Assembly (NCBI GenBank): GCA_028869175.1
Contig: JAGWTB010000002.1
Location: 1-63,253 of the forward strand
DNA from: Sphingomonadales bacterium
Lineage (GTDB): Bacteria; Pseudomonadota; Alphaproteobacteria; Sphingomonadales; Sphingomonadaceae
Reading direction: 5' to 3'
Length of the DNA stretch: 63,253 bases
The position numbers and the translations under genes are program-made. Every line of letters starts with the position of its first letter. Position 1 is the stretch's first letter. Shown here piece by piece: positions 41,101 through 50,100 of this stretch. Under the pieces are notes generated by a model. The model saw nothing but the letters and a program-made list of their open reading frames with translations, was not told the DNA's origin and searched no databases.

Positions 41101-44100
41101 GGTCAGCAATTCGGATCCCACGTTCGGTCGGATCGGGATTGGCACCGCATTCGGATTCGACGTCGACATCGCTGCCAAGGGACTGGTTCAGGCCGGGAAC
41201 ATCAACGCTCGCAACGTCACCCTGGTCGGCGGCGTCGGGGTTGGCAACAACGGCTCGATAGACACGGGCAATATCACCGCAAACGGTGCGGTCAGCTTGA
41301 CGACTTTTGCCCCGGCACCGGTCGCTCCCAAATACGATGGCGACATCAAGACCGGTGCCATTTCGACCGGCGGTGCCTTGACCCTCGACAATTCGGCTGC
41401 CGTGGGTGCCGACATCGTCCTTTCCGGCACCTTGACCGTACCCGGCAACCTGACGATCAACGCCAATCGCAATGCCTCCGTGCTCGGCAATGTCACGGTC
41501 TCCGGCGCGGGCAGCACCTATCAGGTGACCGGCAGCAACGTCACTTTGGGCGGATCGACGCCGGTAACCCAGGTCGCGCCGGGCACGATCACGATTACCG
41601 CCAATGGCCCAGCGGGCGTTGCCACGCTCGACTCGGGCCTGACCCTTCGCTCGACCAGCGGCAACGTTTCGATCAATTCGACCACGGGGACGATTTCGAC
41701 GGTTGCCGGTGGCCTTGTCCAATCGACCACCGGAGCCGTCAGCTTCACCTCGGGCGGCGCGTCCACGTTGAACAAGGCGGTGACCGCCGCCACCGACCTG
41801 ACCATCAGGGGCAGCGCGGTCAACCTCGTCACCACGGCGACCGGGCCAGTCACACTGAAGGCGAACGGCAAGGTCGATGTCACCGCCACTACCGGCAACA
41901 TCACTGGCGGCGCGAACCTGATCCTGGAATCGAACGCGCTTTCGGGCGGGGCGGCGAATACCATGGCGCTCGACGCGGCGCTGGGGACGATCACTCTCGA
42001 TCCGGCATCGTCGCTGAACGGGCATACGGCTGCCGTCGGGCTGCGCTATGCCAGCGCTGCCAATGTCGCCGTTGGCAACGTCAACGGCCTTTCCTTCGGC
42101 ACTGTAGACGCCACGCATACCATCTTTGGTACCCAACTTTCGGACATGACGAGTTTCGTCGGCAACGCCTTGACGGTGGATTCGGCGAACAACCTCGATA
42201 TTTTTGCCATAACCGGGGGCATCACCGGCAATGTCCGGATCGGCTCGATCAACGCCAACGGCACGACGATCATTGGCAAGGACGTGACCGGTCTCGCCAT
42301 CGCGCCGGGTTCGGGCGACGGTTCGGACACGAATTTCGGTCGTGTCAACATTACCGGCTCCGCCGTTGGCAACATCGACATCACTGCCGATGGTCTCGTT
42401 CAGGGCGGCGCCTTCTCGGCCAACGGGCTAACGGTCATCGGTGGCCGCACGCTGCCGGCTTCGAACGGCTCGGTCGACATAACCTCGGTGGCTGGCAACT
42501 CGGGGGTAACCCTGCAGGCGAATTCCACCTCGAACGCCGATACTCGCTACGATGGTGATATCCGTGTCGGCTCTGTGACCAGTGTCGGGCTGATTTCACT
42601 GCTGGATACGGTGGGACCGGGCACCTTTGGTGACATCGTCGTCGGCACAGGACTTTCCGCCACCTTTGGCGAAATGGTCCGGGCTTCGAAGCTTACGTCC
42701 ATCGGCGGCAACGTCTCCGCCCCGGGCGCGGGTGCGGACATCACGATCGAGGGCGATACGGTCGCCATCGCCGGTACCACCGTTTCGGCCAATCGTAATG
42801 CGACGATCACCGCGCGCGCCTCCACCCTGACGACCAATCCCGGCACCTCGGTCACCACCACCACGGGCGATGTCCTGCTCAATGGCCAGACCGGGCTGGC
42901 GCTCAATGGCGACGTTTCTGCGGGTGGACAGTTCATTGCTACCGCTGCCACCGGCAATATCAACATCGGCGCCACAGCGACGCAATCTGGCGCGACGCTC
43001 ACCCGCTACGTGGCCACGAACGGTGACATCACGGCTGCGGCGGGGGCGAACACGAATTCGTCGGGCGGCAATGTCGAATTTACCGCGACCGGTCCTTCCA
43101 GCGGTATCGCGACTATCAGGTCCAACGTCAGCGCAGGCAACCAGTACGTCGTCAATGCCCGCACCGTCACGCTGGGCGGTACTACGCAGACCGCGACCAA
43201 TGCCGTGCAGGTTTCCTCGACGCTCAGCGGCCTGACCACCGAAGCCGGGCTGGCAATCTCGTCCACCGCCGCCAGTGTCAACCTGACCGGCGCATTCTTC
43301 GCAATCCTGAACGCCAATGTCTCGGCGGCAACGACCTATACGGCACTGGCCAGCGCCGGTACGTTGACGTTGGGCGGCAACTCGACCCAGTCGGGCAAGG
43401 CGGGCGCTTCATTCAGCGCCACGCTGGGCGGCATTACCGGCAATGAGGGGACAACCCAGTCGTCGCTCAACGGCAACGTGGCCTTCAATGCGGCGAATGC
43501 TTCGGTCGATCTCAATTCCGCCATTGTTGCGGGCGGAAATTACACGATCAATGCGCGTTCGGTGAATCTGGCTGTTGGGGCAACTGCTCTGGTCGATCAG
43601 CATGCCACGCAGCGGGTCGATATTACCGCCACGGCGGGCAACATCACCGGCGGCGCGAACCTGTCGCTGCGGTCGAACTTCCTTGACGTCAACACGCCCG
43701 GCACAAACCTGATCATCCTCGATGCCAGCGGTGCGATCTCGCTCGACATTGCATCGAAGCTGCGCGCCAACAATGACGGTATTGCCCTGCGCGCCGGCGG
43801 CAACATTGCGCTGGGCGATACCAATTCGTTCGGCCTGGCGCAGTCCGATGCAGCGCACCTCTCCTTCACCGAACCGGTGAACGTGGCGGGCGATTTCACG
43901 GCGCATGATATCGTCAATACCGGCAGCGCTCCTGCCGGGACACTGAGCATTGTCGCGACGGGGTCCATCCGTCTGAACTCGCTCACAACGGGCACTACCG
44001 CATCACAGGGTGCGACGCTGACAGCCACCAACATCACCGGCAATGCCATTACGCCGGGTAGCGGCACCGGTAGCGACCCTGATTTCGGCCGATTCACGAT

Positions 44101-47100
44101 CAATACGGGGAATGCGGCGACCACGCTCAACGCCAACGGCCTGGTCCAGGGCAATTCGATCACGTCCAGTGCGGTTACGGTGCTGGGCGGCAACGTCGCC
44201 GCATCGGGGATCAACGGCGCGATTGACGTTACCACGATCACGGCGAACACCGGCGCGGTGTCGCTGACGGCATTCTCCAATTCCAGCGCCAGTGCCAAGT
44301 CCGACGGCGGCATCCGTGTCGGTACGGTCAGCGCCGCCATCACCGCGACGCTCGGCAACACCGGCGGCACCGTGGGCGACGTAACAATCGGCACCAAGCT
44401 TGTCGGCGGCACTAGCGTCGTGGTCAATTCGGCGCGTGACGTGACGACCACGGCGTTCAATCTGGGGGCCGATACCGGGCTGATCCGGGCGACGGCAGGC
44501 ACGGTCAACGTCTCCGCCCGGCGCTCGGTGTACCAGACCGGCGGCAGCGCTTCCTCGGTGCCCGGTTCGGGCTTCGGCATCGGCGCAATCACTGCCGGCG
44601 GCACTTTCACGCTCAACGCCACGGGCGATGCCGTCATTGGCTCGATCACGGCGGGCAGCGACCTCAATCTGACGGTGGGCGGCGCGCTCGTTGGCGGCGG
44701 CGGCACCGGAACCGCGACCGGTCCGGCGATCTTCGCCAACGGGGCGGGCGGTGCGGTGACCGTGCTGGCCGGGCAGGGCGGTTTGCCCTCGACCGATGTC
44801 ATTTCGCTGAGCACGGTTGAAAGCGTTGGCACGATCCGGCTGCAGGGCGATCTGGTCAGCGTCGGCACGGTGCAGCCGGGTTCGCTCGTGCTGGAATCGG
44901 TTGGCGGCGGCAGCCTCGCGCCCACCAGCTACAGCATCGGGACGCTGGCCTTTGCCGGCAATGGCTCGCTTTCGCTCACCGGCGGCACTTCGGTGCTCAA
45001 TCTGGTCGCGCAGGAAGTGATCAGCGCGGGTCCGACCTACGGCGCGGAAGTGCTGGACGCTGGCTTCGGCCGCACCAATCTGCAATCGGTTTCAAGCTTC
45101 ATCTTCGGCAATATCTCCAACGGCGCGCAGCTGGGCACGGTTCAGGCCGGGACCAATGTCACGCTCAACACCGGTGCGCTGGTTGCCAATGCGGTGACCG
45201 CCAACGGCGCGATTGCCCTGCTCAGCACCACCGGCACACTGTCGGTGCGCTCTGCCACGGCAACCACCGGTACGCTGCAGCTCACCAAGAACGGCGCGCT
45301 GATTCCCGCAACCACGCCGGGCAACGACCTGCGGCTGGTTTCGGGCAGCGCCGGGGCGGGCGCGACGCTCAATTCGACCACGCAGATCCGCGTCGGCGAC
45401 TTGACGGCGACCACGGGCGACGTGACCCTGCTCGCCTCGGGTGGCGACGTTACCGGCCTGCGCCAGTTCGATGCGGGGACGCTCAGTGGTGCCACCCCGG
45501 TGATCCCGCTGCCTGGCCTGACGCTGGCAGCCACGCCGGTGCTGTTCAGCAATCATTATGGCACTGCCAATCTCACCGCCAGTGCGGTTACGGGCAACGT
45601 TTCGGTAACGGCCAACGCCGGCTCGGCGCAGCTCGGCACCCTGACAGCGGGCAACAACGTGACGGTGCAGGCCGCCGCGCTCTCGGTCGTCAACGCCACG
45701 GCCACGGCTGGCGCGCTGGCGCTGACCGCGAACACCGGTTCGCTCTATCTCAAGACCGGCGCGGCGGGGACCACCTCGACGCTGATCAAGAATGGCGGCG
45801 GGCTGACCACCGACATGGACGACCTCACGGTCGAGAACCTGAATGGCACAGGCGCGATCACGCTGACCAGCGCCACCCATATCCGCGCGGGCAGTGTCTC
45901 GACATCTGCGGGCAAGATTGACGTCACCGCCGCCGGTGATGTCAGCGGGCTCAAGCTCGCGGCGGCACCGATTGCCGCTGGCAACGTGCGCCTCGCCACG
46001 GTCGCTGCCAACGATGGGACCAACGACGGCACCGTACTCAACGCCAGTTATGGCGCAGCCAACTTCGCCGCGAATGGCGCGCTCAGCGATCTGACGGTCA
46101 ATGCCACCACGGGTGCCGCGCGGCTTGGCACGGTTTCGGCGGGCAGCGATGTATTCGTGACTGCCAAAGCCTTGGTGGTCGATAGCGCCACCGCAACCAA
46201 CGACGGCCTGAACCTCACCGCGACCTCCGGGACTCTGCACCTGGGCACCGGCGTTTCGAACACGCTTGCCACGATCACCAAGCAGGGCGGCAGCACGGCC
46301 GTCGATGGTGACGAACTGCGCATCGCCAGCCTTTCGGGCAACGCAGGCATCACGATCAACACCAGTACCCACGCGCGAATCGGCACGATCGATGCCAACG
46401 GCGGAAACGTGCTCGTTACCGCGACGGCGGGCGATGTTTCGGGCTTCAAGGTTCTGGGCGCGCCGCTGGCAGCGGGGGCGATCCCGCTCGATCTCGTCAG
46501 CACCGGCAGCCAGCTCGACACGACCTTCGGCCTTGCCACCATCGGCGCGGACGCCGGTACGGTCACCATCGCCGCCGCCAATGGCGGCGTGCAGCTCGCC
46601 GATCTCAAGGCGGCTGGGCTCTACCAGGTCAATGCCAGGGCCATTTCGGGCAACAGTGCGAACTTCCTCGGCGATCTGAAGCTGACGGCAACGCAGGGCA
46701 CGCTATCGCTGGCAAGCGCCTTCATGGGCGGGAACGTAGTGCTGACCAAGCAGGGCGGTCTGACGACGACTGCTGGCGATGACCTGCGCGTGACCGTATC
46801 GTCGACATCGGGCTCGAACACATTGCTGAGCTCTACCCATGTCAGGACCAACTCGTCGGTCTCGCTGGGCTCCCTTCTCTCGATCACCGCCACGGCGGGC
46901 GACATCACGGGTATGCCGACAGTTGTTGGCGTGTTCTCGCCGCTCCCGCTCCCGGCTGTCACCACCTCGACTACATTCAGCGGCGGTTTCGCTGCCGCGT
47001 CGCTCCAGGCCAATACTGCGGGACTGGGCAGCATCGCGATCAATGCCGGCGGTACGGCCAGGCTGCTTCTCGCCAATGCAGCCACGACCATAACCGGCAC

Positions 47101-50100
47101 GGTCGGCGCGCTTTCGGCCAATTCGCTCACGGCAGGCACCAGCATCAACCTGACCGCCAATACCGGTACGATGGTGGTCGATACGGTGAGCGCGGGGACC
47201 ACGGCAACCCTGCGCAAGCTGGGCGGTTCGGCGGCAACACCGGGCGATGATCTGCGCATCACCACGCTCAACGCCGGCACCGGCGCGACACTGGCAAGTT
47301 CCACCCACATCCGCGTCGGATCGGCGACCACCACCTCCGGTACGCTCGGCCTCACCGCTACCGGTGACATCACTGGCCTGCCTTCGGTGCCGGGCGTGTT
47401 CACACCCATCGCGGTTCCCGTCATCCGTGCGGATGCCTCGGCTATTGGTCCGTTCTCAGCGGTGTTCGGTCGCGGTACCCTGACATCGAACGGCGGGGAC
47501 GTGACGTTCAACGCCGGCGGTGCGGCGCAGCTGGGTACCGTCACGGCGACAAACCTGATCGATGGTACCGCCGCGGGCGTCAACGTCGTCACCGCCAATG
47601 CTGGTGGCGCTCTTTCGCTGAAGGCGACATCGGGTACCCTGCTGCTAGATACCGGTACCGCCGGGACGACGGCAACGCTCAGCAAGCTGGGCGGACTGGC
47701 GACGACCGACGGCGATGACATCCAGGTCCGGAGCCTGACCGGCGGCACCGGCGCGAGCGTTACCAGCTCCACGGCGATCCGCGCGGGTCTGGTCAAGGCC
47801 AACACCGGCAACGCGCTGTTGTCGGCAGCCACCGGCGACATCACCGGTCTATCCACCGACACCGGCTTCGGTGCGGCTGCGACCGTGGCGACCGGTTCCA
47901 GCCTGACCAGCCAGTTCGGCAGGGTCAATGTCACCGCCACGACCGGCAACGCCGATCTGACCGCATCGCTTGGCGCTGTGCAGGCTGATGCCGTGATTGC
48001 GGGCACTGACATCACCGGATCGGCGCGCGCGTACAGCGTCAATACGCTCAATGCTGGCCGGGACATCAACCTCTCCGCCACGCTCGGCACGCTGGCGGTC
48101 AATACGTCGAGCGCCTCGGGTCGTGCGACCGTGCTGACCAAGCAGGCCGGCGGTGCCGGCGCGGGTGACGAATTGCGCGTTACGGCGCTTACCGCAGGTC
48201 CGGTCGGGGCTACCCTGACCAGCAGTACCAGCGCACGCATCGGCACGGCCACCACCACCGGCAGCGACCTGACGGTGAGCGCAACGCGCGACGTGACCGG
48301 CCTTGCGGGCGCATCGCTTGGCACCAGTGATGCCGCATTCGGCCGTGCCGCCCTGGGGGCAGGGGCCAACCTTGCCGTCACCGCCGGGCGACTCGTCCAG
48401 GCGGGCGCGGTTACCGCGACAACCGGCAACCTCTCGGTCACCGGCGGCAATGCGACCAGCGATGGTTCGGTCGATCTGGCTTCGGTCAGCGCGGGCGGCA
48501 ACGTCTCGCTACTGGCGACAGCCATCGCGCCGCTCACCCCGATTGTCGGCGATGGCGATATTCTCGTCGGCGGCACGATCAACGCCGGCGGTACGATCAC
48601 CGTCAACAACACGGTGAACGGTGGCGACAGCGGCGTGGTGTCGCTGGCCGGGGCGCTGACTTCCGGCGGCAATATCGCGATCACTTCGGCGACTGCCGCC
48701 AATGTGCTGGCGGCGGTCACGTCCGGGGCCGACTACACGGTCACGGCCAAGGGTGACGTGCTGCTCGGCGGCTCGGGAGCGACTGACCAGCGTGCGAAGG
48801 GCAAGCTCACCGTCACCAGCACCGCCGGCAAGGTCGGCCAGGGTGCAGGGGCGCTGACGCTGACTGCCAATTCGGACGGCACCGCGCCGCCAGTGGCAGA
48901 AGCCATGGCAATTTCCGCCAGCACCGACGTCGCATTGGGCAATACTGCGCTGGTTGGCGGCAATGGCGGTCGCCCATCTGCGGTCGGCCTGACGGCCACC
49001 AATGGCGCGGTCACGGTGAACTCCGTCAGTGCAGCCTCGCTGGCGGCGACAGCAAAGACCGGTTTCACCGCCAACGGGGCGATTACGGCAGGAAATGCCG
49101 CAATCGTTGCCGATGCGCTGGCTGGCCCGGCCACGGTCGATGTGGTTGTCAGCAGTGGCGGCATTACCACCCAGGCCATCACGACCACGGCTACCGGGCA
49201 CGACATCCACCTCGGCGCCAGCGGGACCGTCTTGACCCAGGCACTGACCGCGGCCCGATCGATCCGCATCGATGGCGGCACGCCCGCCACGGCGGCGGCA
49301 GCATTTGCCGCGCCGTCGATAACCGCTACAGCCGGGGCGATTTCCGTCAAGGCCGGGACGATGGCGATAACCGGTGCGGCTTCCAGCGGCACGGACCTCA
49401 CCATTACCACTACCGGTGCAGCCACGCTGGGCAGCGGCACCAGCGGCGGGGCAATGACGGTAAACGCCGGCAGTCTCTCTGCCGGTTCGCTTGCCTCGAC
49501 TGGGGCGATGTCGGTTACGGCAGGAACCATGACGGTTACCGGCGCAACCACGTCGGCCAGCTCGATCGGTATCGTCACCACAGGTGCCACCACACTGAAC
49601 AGCGTTACCTCAACCGGGGCAACGACAATCAATGCGGCATCGCTGGGCGTGACAGGTGCGGCCTCTACTGGCGGAAATCTGGCCGTGACCACCACCGGGG
49701 CCAGTCAGTTCGGCAGTGCTACATCCGGCGGCACGATGACGGTCAACGCCGGCAGCCTAACCGCCGGTTCGCTCGCGTCCACCGGTGCGATGACGGTAAC
49801 AGCCGGAACCATGACGGTTACCGGTGCGACGACCTCGGCCAGTTCGATCGGCATCGTGACCACCGGCGCAACCGTGCTCGATAGCCTGGCGTCGACCGGC
49901 GCAACCACGATCAATGCGGCAACGCTGACCGTCGCAGGCGCAACCGCCACCGGCGGCAATCTTGGCGTGACGACCAGCGGGGGCAGCCAATTTGGCAGCC
50001 TCTCGGTGGGCGGCGACATGACCGCCAGTTCCGCGCAAATCGTCGTCACCGGCGCAACGTCGGTCACCGGAACCGCGAACCTCACGGCTACCACCGGTAC

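Noticed and set aside
46621..48720. 699-codon minus-strand frame inside tpsA
   Set aside because: It mirrors the repeat structure of tpsA and is Val/Pro/Ala-rich; tpsA is one uninterrupted frame with signal peptide and secretion domain, so this is a shadow.
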